From: CAZKYP01 sp964556885
Lineage (GTDB): Bacteria > Planctomycetota > Phycisphaerae > Sedimentisphaerales > Anaerobacaceae
NCBI GenBank assembly: GCA_964556885.1
Contig: CAZKYP010000160.1
Span: 1 to 7,337, forward strand
Direction of reading: 5' to 3'
DNA length: 7,337 bases
Both the position numbers and the translations under genes were made by a program. Below are positions 1 to 5,736 of this stretch, in pieces. Under the pieces are notes generated by a model. It did not search any database. It was not told the DNA's origin and saw only the letters and a program-made list of their open reading frames with translations. Each line of letters begins with the position of its first letter. The stretch's first letter is position 1.

Positions 1-500
1 GAGGCTGGGCCGAGTTTGTGGGCGGGAGCTATGGTGTAGAGGCGTTTTTTCGGTTCGGTGTTGATGTGGGAGCAGACCACCTTGCCGACGAAAATTATGT
101 GGTCGCCTGCGGGGGTTTGCGATTCGAGGGTGCATTCGAAGTTTGCTGCGGCCTCGGACAACAGGAGCGAATCTATTTTTTCGGCCAGTGCCGTTTCACA
201 CTCGAACTCGGCGAACTTGTCGACCTTGCGGCCGGATTTGGAGCCGAAGAAAAGGGCCGCATCGGCCATCTGCGCCGACGGGAATGCTATCGTAAAGCAT
301 TTCGAGTGCGTGATGGCCTCGATTGAATAATGTGTTTTGGCTACGGCGATTGCCATCATCGACGGTGTGCCGGAGGCGATCATTGTCCAGCCCAATGTGA
401 CTGGATTGGCCTTGCCGTTTTTGTCTTTGGCGATGGCTATCACGACCTGCTCGGGATATTTGGTTTTTATCGCATCTGAATATTCTACCTGTTTTTGCAT
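1..500 (-). CDS. Flavin reductase-like domain protein (3' end outside the window)
   Basis: Reading the minus strand from the ATG at 500-498 gives an open frame of 166 complete codons that runs off the left edge, so the C-terminus is missing. The protein matches the flavin reductase-like (FMN-binding split barrel) family: an N-terminal strand with VVIAIAKD (about residues 19-26), NPVTLGWTMIASGTP (32-46), then MAIAVAKTHYSIEAI (49-63), a CFTIAFPS strand (68-75) and the late GDHIIFVGKVV motif (132-142). These are the usual flavin-contacting segments. Members bind FMN and either reduce it with NAD(P)H or act as small flavoproteins of unknown partner; the substrate cannot be told here. It is cytoplasmic, with no signal peptide. 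A GGGGAC stretch about 8 bases upstream is a modest ribosome binding site. The gene diverges from the 226-aa gene across 91 bases. Family assignment is secure, exact role open. Confidence 0.85.
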   Translation of the reverse strand, partial: MQKQVEYSDAIKTKYPEQVVIAIAKDKNGKANPVTLGWTMIASGTPSMMAIAVAKTHYSIEAITHSKCFTIAFPSAQMADAALFFGSKSGRKVDKFAEFECETALAEKIDSLLLSEAAANFECTLESQTPAGDHIIFVGKVVCSHINTEPKKRLYTIAPAHKLGPA

Positions 501-553
501 TGCTCTTGTCCCCGTTTGGTTTTAATATTTACAGCAGAGAGATTGCTGGTAGA

Positions 554-581
554 ATTATAATCTTCGTCGAATCAGTAACAA
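554..581 (-). promoter_or_regulatory. Candidate promoter for the flavin reductase gene in the divergent spacer
   Basis: The minus strand carries TTGTTA (576-581) and a perfect TATAAT (554-559) separated by 16 bases, which would start transcription near 547, about 47 bases before the ATG. The -10 lies in the 8-base palindrome ATTATAAT (554-561), so the plus strand also shows TATAAT (556-561) pointing at the 226-aa gene, but with no convincing -35 at 16-18 bases. Based on consensus matching only. Confidence 0.4.
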
Positions 582-591
582 GGGGAAAATT

Positions 592-1272
592 ATGAAGCTA
601 ATTAATCCAAACAGCCTTGCTTTAACACTCGATGCAGTCAACGATGCTTTATTTCTAAATCAGCCCCTGACAAAGTCAGATAAAAATGAGGTTGCCGAAT
701 GGATTGCCTCCCGCCAGGGCTTGGCGGGTTCGTATGCGAACATGTTCGCCCCGACAAAAAAGGATTTTCAAAACGACCTGGTACTCTTTACCGGCGAGAA
801 GATATCGACACGGGTCGGAAGATCTCATGTACTCGGCCAGGAGTCCTGCCGGGCGTTGATTCTTTTGGGTGTGAAGTCGGCGAATGTTAAGTCGGCCTTG
901 AAGAAGGCCTCCACCGAATTCATGGAGCGTATGGGACAGTATATTGAAGCTTCTAATGGAATGTATTGTTGTGCGCCGTGCAGTTGTGCGTTCTGGAGGC
1001 ATTTGGCGGCGGGTGGACTTGAAAACAACGAAAAGATACTTGCGGCGGGAATGAAAACGCTCGCGTCCATGCGGGACGGCAAGGGTCGATGGAAGAGATT
1101 TCCTTTCTATTATACGCTGCTTGTCCTGGATTCAATGGAGCTGCCCACTGCTCGCAGGGAAATGCAGTACGCCGCACCGGCGTGCGAGCGGATAATAAAA
1201 AGAGAAACGAAAAAGGACAAAATCAGCCGGAGGCGTCGTATTTTAGCTGAAAAAATTCTCGGAAAATGTTGA
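592..1272 (+). CDS. Unrecognised 226-aa protein with a CCxxCxC motif, possibly helical-repeat (alpha-toroid-like)
   Basis: The start is supported by AAGGGG at 580-585, six bases before the ATG. I do not recognise the family with certainty. The sequence is mostly helical and soluble, with no signal peptide or membrane segment. Visible landmarks are a FTGEKISTRVGRSHVLGQE stretch (about 66-84), a cysteine cluster YCCAPCSC (residues 125-132; C126, C127, C130, C132) followed by FWRHLAAGG (134-142), and DGKGRWKRFPFYYTLLVLDS (162-181). The G-x-W...FPFYYTLL pattern is reminiscent of repeats in prenyltransferase/squalene-cyclase-type alpha-toroids; this is resemblance only. The cysteines could bind a metal or be redox active. 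The C-terminus is very basic (about 203-221). The gene lies 32 bases before proC on the same strand, so the two are probably co-transcribed, but this does not reveal a function. Confidence 0.8.
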   Translation: MKLINPNSLALTLDAVNDALFLNQPLTKSDKNEVAEWIASRQGLAGSYANMFAPTKKDFQNDLVLFTGEKISTRVGRSHVLGQESCRALILLGVKSANVKSALKKASTEFMERMGQYIEASNGMYCCAPCSCAFWRHLAAGGLENNEKILAAGMKTLASMRDGKGRWKRFPFYYTLLVLDSMELPTARREMQYAAPACERIIKRETKKDKISRRRRILAEKILGKC

Positions 1273-1304
1273 AATCATAAACTTAATTTAACAAGGAGAA
1301 CGAA

Positions 1305-2117
1305 GTGGACACAATAGGTTTTATCGGCAGCGGCAACATGGCGGAAGCCATGATAAACGGAGTACTGAAGGCCAATGTCTACAGGCCGGGCAAGGTTTTC
1401 ACCAGTGACGTTCGGGCTGAGCGGCTCGAATACCTTCGGGAGCAGTACGGAGTCAGGACGACGAACAGCAACGCCGAACTGGCTTCGAACGTTGATATTC
1501 TGGTCTTCAGCGCCAAGCCGCAGAATATGAAGGATGTCATGGAGGAAATCAAAGGTGCAATCAAGCCGGATGTGCTTGTAATATCCATTGCGGCCGGCAT
1601 CACGACAAAAAGTATTTCCAATATTCTCGGCGACGTGGCAATCGTTCGCGTTATGCCGAATATGCCGGCATGGGTCGACGAAGCCGCCAGCGCCTTGTTT
1701 GCCAACAAGAAGGCAAAGTTAAAAGTCGAATTTGCCAGGCTTGTTTTACTCTCCGTAGGGAAAGCCGTTGTTCTTGAGGACGAAGGCCTGATGGATGCGG
1801 TCACGGCGGTCAGCGGCAGCGGGCCTGCTTATTTCTTCCTGATGATGCACGAGATGATTAAAGCGGGCGTCGAGCTGGGCCTGCCCGAGGATGTGTCGAA
1901 AGAGCTGGTTCTTCAAACCGCCAAAGGCGCTGCGCTGCTTGCCGAGAGGGTGGCCGAAAAGGGAGAAACGCCGGAGATGCTTACAAAGAAGGTCGCCACC
2001 CCGAACGGTACTACCGAGGCGGCGTTTAAGGTATTTATTGAAAGAGGTTTTGGTGAAATGGTTTCGGTAGCTTTGCGACGTGCGGCCGAAAGAAGCCGCG
2101 AGCTTTCCGGTGGTTAA
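1305..2117 (+). CDS. proC: Pyrroline-5-carboxylate reductase
   Basis: Catalyses the last step of proline synthesis, NAD(P)H-dependent reduction of 1-pyrroline-5-carboxylate to L-proline, in the cytoplasm. Its 270 residues are the normal family length. The N-terminal Rossmann fold shows GFIGSGNMAEAM (5-16) with the GxGxM dinucleotide-binding motif. SAKPQ (69-73) and RVMPNMPA (115-122, usually NTPA) follow. The C-terminal dimerisation and active-site domain has VSGSGPAYFFLMMHEM (169-184), GVELGLP (188-194) and ATPNGTTEAA (231-240, where many homologues have SPGGTT). The start is GTG: an AAGGAG at 1293-1298 sits six bases before it, and the protein begins with the conserved hydrophobic strand right after it, so no upstream start is needed. 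It follows the 226-aa gene by 32 bases, probably in one operon. The two motif variants (M for T, N for G) are tolerated positions in the family as far as I know. Identification is firm. Confidence 0.96.
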   Translation: MDTIGFIGSGNMAEAMINGVLKANVYRPGKVFTSDVRAERLEYLREQYGVRTTNSNAELASNVDILVFSAKPQNMKDVMEEIKGAIKPDVLVISIAAGITTKSISNILGDVAIVRVMPNMPAWVDEAASALFANKKAKLKVEFARLVLLSVGKAVVLEDEGLMDAVTAVSGSGPAYFFLMMHEMIKAGVELGLPEDVSKELVLQTAKGAALLAERVAEKGETPEMLTKKVATPNGTTEAAFKVFIERGFGEMVSVALRRAAERSRELSGG

Positions 2118-2118
2118 T

Positions 2119-2153
2119 GTTGGAAATTGGTGATTGGTTACTGGTTATTGATA
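2119..2153 (+). repeat. Degenerate heptamer tandem repeat after proC
   Basis: Five units of seven bases, of the type ATTGGTG / ATTGGTT / ATTGATA, follow the proC stop codon directly. The units keep a TTGG or TTGA core while the other bases drift. The same 7-base periodicity occurs in the spacers at 4442-4612 and on both sides of the S23-type ORF. No function can be read from it. Confidence 0.6.
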
Positions 2154-2167
2154 ATTCGATTGGAGCG

Positions 2168-2215
2168 AAAGTGCACAATACTTGTGACTTGTGCTCTTAT
2201 GTCCTTGTGCACTTT
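2168..2215 (+). repeat. Perfect 11-bp inverted repeat just before the ABC ATPase gene
   Basis: AAAGTGCACAA (2168-2178) and TTGTGCACTTT (2205-2215) are exact reverse complements, separated by 26 bases. Each arm contains the palindrome GTGCAC. The loop contains two ACTTGTG units in tandem. The right arm ends five A residues before the ATG at 2221. It could form a transcript hairpin (a weak terminator for proC, or a structure limiting ATPase translation) or be a repressor operator. There is no T-run beyond the TTT inside the arm, so an ordinary intrinsic terminator is not clearly supported. Confidence 0.65.
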
Positions 2216-2220
2216 AAAAA

Positions 2221-3129
2221 ATGATTAAGGCTGAAAATTTAAAGAAACGGTACGGGAACATTGTTGCCCTGGATGATGTGAGCTTCGAGGTGAGCAGGGC
2301 GGAGACGTTCGGGCTGCTCGGGCCGAACGGTGCCGGCAAGACGACGACGATAAAGTTGCTTTGCGGTCTTATCAAGCCGAACAGCGGTGTTGTGTCACTC
2401 AATGGGAAAAACGATCCGACCCTGATGGATGTTCGAAAATCTTTGGGTGTGGTTCCGCAGGCGCTGGCGATATATGAAGAGCTTTCGGCCCAGGATAACC
2501 TGAACTTTTTCGGCAAGATATACGGGCTAAAGGGGCATAGGCTCAAAGAACGAGTCAAAGATTGTCTTGAGATTGCGGGATTGACGCAGCGGAGCAAAGA
2601 CCGCGTCTCCAAATTCAGCGGCGGGATGAAGCGCAGGCTCAATATGGCGTGTTCGCTTCTGCACGAGCCGCCGATTTTGCTGCTGGATGAGCCTACCGTC
2701 GGGGTGGATCCGCAGTCGAGGAATTTGATATTCGATACGATTGAGGAATGGAAAAAGCAGGGCCGCACTATTATCTACACAACTCATTATATGGAAGAGG
2801 CCGAGCGTCTTTGCGACAGGGTGGCGATCCTGGACCACGGCAAGATTCTTGACATAGACAGCGTTGCAAATCTTATCGACAGGCACGGCGGCCCGTCACA
2901 TATCGAGGCCGAATTCGAGGAGAAACCGGATATCGAAAAAATAAAACCATTCGTAGACGACAAGGACATTCAAATTAAGGAAAACGTCATCAGATTCAAG
3001 ACGAGCCAGCCGATGGAGTCACTGGCGAAGTTGAATCGCAGCGGATTTCGTTTCCGCACGCTGAAGGTCCAGACGGCCAATCTCGAGGATGTTTTTCTGA
3101 ACCTTACCGGCCGGAGGCTGCGAGATTAA
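2221..3129 (+). CDS. ABC transporter ATP-binding protein (ABC-2 exporter type, NatA/DrrA-like)
   Basis: This 302-aa cytoplasmic ATPase would power the permease encoded next. All nucleotide-binding motifs are intact: Walker A GPNGAGKT (34-41), Q-loop Q80, signature FSGGMKRRL (132-140), Walker B ILLLDEP (152-158), D-loop GVDP (161-164) and switch histidine H189 in TTHYMEEAE. After about residue 215 there is a C-terminal extension ending in ANLEDVFLNLTGRRLRD, the tail typical of ATPases paired with ABC-2 permeases (drug, sodium, lipid or polysaccharide export). The substrate is not predictable. The start fits the family (MIKAENLKKRYG is the usual first strand), but there is no Shine-Dalgarno sequence, only five A residues and then the arm of the upstream inverted repeat. 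The stop codon overlaps the permease start by one base, which implies translational coupling and equal dosage. Confidence 0.95.
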   Translation: MIKAENLKKRYGNIVALDDVSFEVSRAETFGLLGPNGAGKTTTIKLLCGLIKPNSGVVSLNGKNDPTLMDVRKSLGVVPQALAIYEELSAQDNLNFFGKIYGLKGHRLKERVKDCLEIAGLTQRSKDRVSKFSGGMKRRLNMACSLLHEPPILLLDEPTVGVDPQSRNLIFDTIEEWKKQGRTIIYTTHYMEEAERLCDRVAILDHGKILDIDSVANLIDRHGGPSHIEAEFEEKPDIEKIKPFVDDKDIQIKENVIRFKTSQPMESLAKLNRSGFRFRTLKVQTANLEDVFLNLTGRRLRD

Positions 3130-4397
3130 TGGAAAAGGTATTATCTCTTGCAATAAAGGACATGCGGGTATTGCTCAGCGATAAGGGCAACATTTTCTGG
3201 GTTTTCGGTTTTCCAGTCCTATTCGCCTTATTTTTCGGTGCAATATATTCCAGTGCCGGCGAGGGGCCTTCCGGGATGAAGATCGCCGTGGTGGACGAGG
3301 ACAATTCCGAGTTTTCTAATTCCTTCATATCCAAGCTGGAATCCAATGATGCTCTGATAATAGAGAAGCTGAGCCGTGACGAGGCTATAGAGCGGGTCAG
3401 GAAGGGCAAGGTGGCCGCAGCGGCCGTCCTTAAGAAGGGCTTCGGGGACGGATTCGAGGCGATGTTCAGCAGTGATGATCCAAAGTTGGAGATAGCGGCG
3501 GATCCGTCACGCAGGATGGAAAGCGGCTATCTTGAGGGCCTGCTTGCCAAGGCGCAATTCGAGGCGCTGGGCGACAGGACCGCCGACCGCGGCTGGCTGA
3601 GGGGCCAGATTGGCCTATGGCGCGATGATGTGGAGGACGCCAACGACCTTGATAATAAGCAGGCAAAACTGTTTTTAGATTTTTTTAACTCCTTTGACAC
3701 GCTGCTCAAAGATGTAAATGATGAGAACTTCGAGGCCGGATTGAAAGGGGACGTAATAAATTTTGCGAAATTGGATGTCAGCAGGGAGCGTGAAGGTCCC
3801 ATTGCACCGTTTCAGATTACATTTCCGCAGGTCCTGCTCTGGGGATTCCTCGGGTGTACGGCGACGTTTGCGATTTCGATTGTAAAGGAGCGTAGAAGCG
3901 GTACATACGACCGTTTGCGAATCGGGCCTCTTGCGCATGCACATATTCTCGGGGGAAAAGGGCTGGCATGCTTTTTAACGTGCGTATTGATAATGTGTAT
4001 TTTAACCGCCGGCTCTAAGTTTATCTTCAAGATGCCCATGGGCAATTGGCTGCTGTTCGTTCCGGCGGTGCTGTGCACGATACTGTGTTTCGTCGGCATG
4101 ATGATGTTTATATGCACTTTGGGGCGAACCGAACAAAGCGTCGGAGCGGCGGGCTGGGCGATGCTGATGATTATGGGCATGATAGGCGGTGCTATGATGC
4201 CGCTGGCTTTCATGCCGTCGTGGCTGCGTTCAGTCAGTAATATCAGTCCTGTCAAATGGGGCATATACACCCTCGAAGGAGCTGTCTGGCGCAACTTCAG
4301 CCTCGTCGAGATGATTGGCCCGTGTTTGATATTGCTTGCGATTGGTTTCGTGGCTTTTATATTGGGCGTAATAATGCTGAAAAGACAGGAACTCTGA
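3129..4397 (+). CDS. ABC-2 type transporter permease with large extracytoplasmic domain
   Basis: This 422-aa inner-membrane protein is the partner of the preceding ATPase. The topology read from hydrophobicity is the ABC2_membrane_3 (YhhJ/YbhR-like) plan. There is one N-terminal helix (about 22-42), then a long polar domain (about 43-230) outside the cytoplasmic membrane, then five helices at roughly 233-253, 277-297, 306-330, 340-362 and 396-416. The cytoplasmic loop after the second helix contains KERRSGTYDRLRIGPL (253-268), the characteristic E-x2-x-GT-x2-RL motif that contacts the ATPase. SPVKWGIYTLEGAVWR (373-388) before the last helix is also typical. The first half of the polar domain (KIAVVDEDNS, 51-60) resembles the usual start of this domain. 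The TAATG junction gives a one-base overlap with the ATPase gene. No membrane-fusion or outer-membrane partner gene is adjacent, so the full system, if larger, is elsewhere. Export substrate unknown. Confidence 0.93.
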   Translation: MEKVLSLAIKDMRVLLSDKGNIFWVFGFPVLFALFFGAIYSSAGEGPSGMKIAVVDEDNSEFSNSFISKLESNDALIIEKLSRDEAIERVRKGKVAAAAVLKKGFGDGFEAMFSSDDPKLEIAADPSRRMESGYLEGLLAKAQFEALGDRTADRGWLRGQIGLWRDDVEDANDLDNKQAKLFLDFFNSFDTLLKDVNDENFEAGLKGDVINFAKLDVSREREGPIAPFQITFPQVLLWGFLGCTATFAISIVKERRSGTYDRLRIGPLAHAHILGGKGLACFLTCVLIMCILTAGSKFIFKMPMGNWLLFVPAVLCTILCFVGMMMFICTLGRTEQSVGAAGWAMLMIMGMIGGAMMPLAFMPSWLRSVSNISPVKWGIYTLEGAVWRNFSLVEMIGPCLILLAIGFVAFILGVIMLKRQEL

Positions 4398-4441
4398 CAT
4401 TATCTGAACACTACAATATCACATAAATTGATATGAGAGTT

Positions 4442-4493
4442 ATATCAAATATCAAAAATTAAAAAGTAAAATGACAAATAAAAAATCAAAAAG
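4442..4493 (+). repeat. Heptamer-periodic repeat, left arm of an imperfect inverted repeat
   Basis: A-rich units of seven bases (for example ATATCAA twice in a row, then drifting forms such as AATCAAA). Compared by eye without gaps, it matches the reverse complement of 4561-4612 at 37 of 52 positions. Low complexity raises the chance level, but the shared ATATCAAA core and common 7-base spacing argue for common origin. Confidence 0.5.
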
Positions 4494-4560
4494 AAGTTCA
4501 TAAACTGAAAATCAGAATTCGACAAGGTTAAACCTTCTGTGGCTTGAAAGGGCTAAAAAA

Positions 4561-4612
4561 CATTTTGCATTTTGCTATGTAATTTTGCAATTTGCATTTT
4601 GATATTTAATTT
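4561..4612 (-). repeat. Heptamer-periodic repeat, right arm of an imperfect inverted repeat
   Basis: Reads CATTTTG twice and then degenerate seven-base units. On the minus strand it has the same A-rich unit type as 4442-4493, with a 67-base spacer between the arms. A transcript through both could fold into a long, imperfect AU-rich stem. Confidence 0.5.
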
Positions 4613-4756
4613 CCATAGAGATAAATAGACTTTTTGCGTAATAAACGAAATAGGAGCGTTGACATAGTATGACCGAGTGAAGGCAATAGTAAGCCGCACG
4701 ACCCAAAACCTGGATACTTGCAGATAACCGTTTATAGTTTTTGAATCGGCGATTTC

Positions 4757-4939
4757 TTAATCGACGATAATTGCCTCGACGGGACATTCATCGGCGGCCT
4801 GCTGAACGGCGTCTTCGTGCTCCGGCGGGACCTCGTCGACAATAACCTGTGCCATATCGTCACCCATCTCAAAAACTTCGGGGCAGGTATCGCAACAGAG
4901 TCCGCAGGCGGTACAGGTATCTTCAATTCTGACTCTCAT
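4757..4939 (-). CDS. Small ferredoxin with a single [4Fe-4S] cluster
   Basis: A 60-aa acidic cytoplasmic electron carrier. The cluster-binding pattern is C-x2-C-x2-C-x3-C-P near the N-terminus (C9, C12, C15, C19, in CTACGLCCDTCPEVF), with a fifth conserved cysteine in ECPVEAI (C52). In monocluster ferredoxins of the Thermotoga/Desulfovibrio type the ligands are the first three cysteines plus the distal CP cysteine. C19 then corresponds to the remnant of the lost second cluster and can form a disulfide with a partner; which pairs here is inferred. C16 is an extra cysteine next to C15 and is probably not a ligand. The length is normal for the family. The start is supported by AAGGAG (minus strand, 4947-4952) seven bases before the ATG. 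It is alone on its strand with no redox partner beside it; low-potential electron transfer for fermentative or respiratory enzymes is the general role. Confidence 0.95.
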   Translation of the reverse strand: MRVRIEDTCTACGLCCDTCPEVFEMGDDMAQVIVDEVPPEHEDAVQQAADECPVEAIIVD

Positions 4940-5200
4940 AGTAACACTCCTTACATAGACCTGAAATTGTTTACCTGTATTCTGCCTACTTAGAACTACA
5001 GGCAGGCCAATGAAGTATTAAAGCTTTCCAATAACCAATATGATTATCAGAAATTCGTTGTATGAACAATAGTTTTTTCAGACAAAATTTGCCAAATCAA
5101 AATCTTTTTGTGGAAAAAATTTCCTGTTGGTGCTATGCTTGTTTTTTGCTGGAAATTTCGTTGAAAAACCGGTTTAATCATCAATTATCAGCTATTTTCC
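4940..5200. other. Spacer between the ferredoxin and SRP RNA genes, with divergent control regions
   Basis: It holds the leader and promoter of the ferredoxin gene (leftward) and of the SRP RNA gene (rightward). Visible symmetry: CTGCCT (4982-4987) with AGGCAG (5000-5005), a 6-bp stem with a 12-base loop in the ferredoxin leader side; GGAAA/TTTCC at 5112-5124; and GAAATTTC at 5152-5159. The short frame open across 5062-5262 has no ribosome binding site, runs into the SRP RNA gene and lacks coding character, so I do not call a gene. Confidence 0.5.
5161..5191 (+). promoter_or_regulatory. Candidate promoter of the SRP RNA gene
   Basis: TTGAAA (5161-5166) and TATCAG (5186-5191) are 19 bases apart, which is slightly long, and would place the start near 5198-5201, where the first SRP RNA helix begins. 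The match to a sigma-70-type consensus is moderate. The position relative to the RNA is the main support. Confidence 0.35.
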
Positions 5201-5296
5201 GGCCGGGTCCCATGCAGACCGAGCCCGCGAACCTGGTCAGGCGGGGAACCGAGCAGCCATAAGCGTGTGCTTGGTGGTGCCGTGGTAAACCCGGCC
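5201..5296 (+). ncRNA. ffs: Signal recognition particle RNA, small bacterial (4.5S) type
   Basis: About 96 bases that fold as the short bacterial SRP RNA, which binds the Ffh protein and directs nascent membrane proteins to FtsY at the membrane. The ends pair: GGCCGGGT (5201-5208) with ACCCGGCC (5289-5296). The conserved apical domain IV is plain: GGTCAGG on the 5' side of the internal loop, a 3-bp stem CGG (5242-5244)/CCG (5249-5251) capped by the tetraloop GGAA (5245-5248), then AGCAGCC (5252-5258) on the 3' side, the Ffh-binding asymmetric loop. The E. coli RNA has the same GGAA loop on a UCC/GGA stem, so the stem differs by compensating changes. There is no Alu domain. Exact ends are inferred from the closing helix. 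Its position shortly upstream of dnaX is a known arrangement, for example in Bacillus. Identification is firm. Confidence 0.95.
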
Positions 5297-5305
5297 ATCT
5301 TTTTT
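5289..5305 (+). terminator. Probable 3' end/terminator of the SRP RNA
   Basis: The 3' strand of the G+C-rich closing helix (5289-5296) is followed by ATC and six T residues (5300-5305). The helix plus T-run can act as an intrinsic terminator, though the pairing partner is almost 90 bases away, so partial read-through into the following genes is plausible. Confidence 0.5.
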
Positions 5306-5306
5306 G

Positions 5307-5341
5307 ATTGACTATTTACTATTGACGATTGAATATTGACA
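5307..5341 (+). repeat. Heptamer repeat, left flank of the S23-type ORF
   Basis: Five consecutive seven-base units of the type ATTGACT / ATTGAAT start two bases after the T-run of the SRP RNA gene, and the last unit includes the A of the ORF's ATG. Its inner 21 bases (5320-5340) are the reverse complement of 5722-5742 at 20 of 21 positions. The unit TTGACT/TTGACG also resembles a -35 element, but no good -10 is placed after it. Confidence 0.8.
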
Positions 5342-5736
5342 TGGATGCAGAGGAATTAAAACGCAGGACCAAGGATTTCGCGCACCGATGTGTTAAGTTG
5401 GCTTTGGCTTTGCCGAAAACGCCTTTGGGTAACCATGTAAGAGTACAGTTAATTAAGTGTTCTACTTCAGTTGCCGCTAACTATAGATCGACTTGTACTG
5501 CTCAATCAAAACCGGAATTTATATCGAAACTAAGCATTGTAATTGAGGAAGCCGACGAAAGCTGCTTCTGGCTCGAATTCATAATTGATGAGAAATTGTT
5601 ACCAAAGCACCGTGTACTTCCTTTATTGCAGGAAGGGTATGAGCTGACTTCGATTTTTATGTCTTCGAGGAAAACCGCTCGGGGCTTGAAAAAAAAGGAC
5701 GAAATAGATATAAATCAAATAGTCAATATTCAATAG
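5341..5736 (+). CDS. Four-helix-bundle protein of the S23 / 23S rRNA intervening-sequence family
   Basis: A 131-aa protein that fits the family found in 23S rRNA intervening sequences and as freestanding genes. Typical features from the ATG are LKRRTKDFAHRCVKLALALP (5-24), then QLIKCSTSVAANYR (36-49, the family's QL-x-RS-x-TSV-x-ANYRE block, here with C in place of R), KPEFISKLSIVIEEADESCFWLEFI (57-81) and a fourth amphipathic helix (about 91-115). Family members form bundles that assemble into pentamers, and some (Avd of diversity-generating retroelements) bind nucleic acid and reverse transcriptase. No reverse transcriptase is present here and the function is unknown. A TTG twelve bases upstream is in frame but lies inside the repeat, and the family starts at this ATG, so I prefer 5341. 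There is no Shine-Dalgarno sequence. The last codons (NQIVNIQ) and the stop are formed by the right repeat, suggesting the end was set by the repeat rather than by selection. The dnaX start follows 21 bases later. Confidence 0.88.
   Translation: MDAEELKRRTKDFAHRCVKLALALPKTPLGNHVRVQLIKCSTSVAANYRSTCTAQSKPEFISKLSIVIEEADESCFWLEFIIDEKLLPKHRVLPLLQEGYELTSIFMSSRKTARGLKKKDEIDINQIVNIQ

Larger units (their letters stand above)
4398..4756. other. AT-rich intergenic spacer between the permease and the convergent ferredoxin gene
   Basis: No convincing gene is present. The permease (plus) and ferredoxin (minus) genes converge here. The first 215 bases are strongly AT-rich and contain the two arms of a 52-base imperfect inverted repeat (4442-4493 and 4561-4612). 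The short symmetric AAGGTT/AACCTT at 4524-4536 has a one-base centre and cannot fold as a hairpin in RNA. The remaining 140 bases have more balanced composition but show no tRNA, no strong terminator with a T-run and no ORF with coding character. Confidence 0.6.

Noticed and set aside
2168..2220. Standard intrinsic terminator for proC
   Set aside because: The stem is followed by five A residues, not a T-run, and the loop is 26 bases, so termination is possible but not supported enough to call.
4659..4689. Consensus-like TTGACA at 4659-4664 as a rightward promoter
   Set aside because: There is no good -10 at 16-18 bases and no plus-strand gene within several hundred bases downstream.
4575..4787. 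70-aa minus-strand frame in the AT-rich spacer, overlapping the ferredoxin end
   Set aside because: It is composed largely of repeat sequence, overlaps the ferredoxin 3' end in another frame and has no recognisable motif.
5062..5262. 66-aa frame before and across the SRP RNA gene
   Set aside because: It overlaps the structured RNA and has no ribosome binding site or coding character.
5329..5340. TTG at 5329 as an upstream start of the S23-type protein, adding MNID
   Set aside because: It lies inside the heptamer repeat, has no ribosome binding site, and the family alignment begins at the ATG at 5341.
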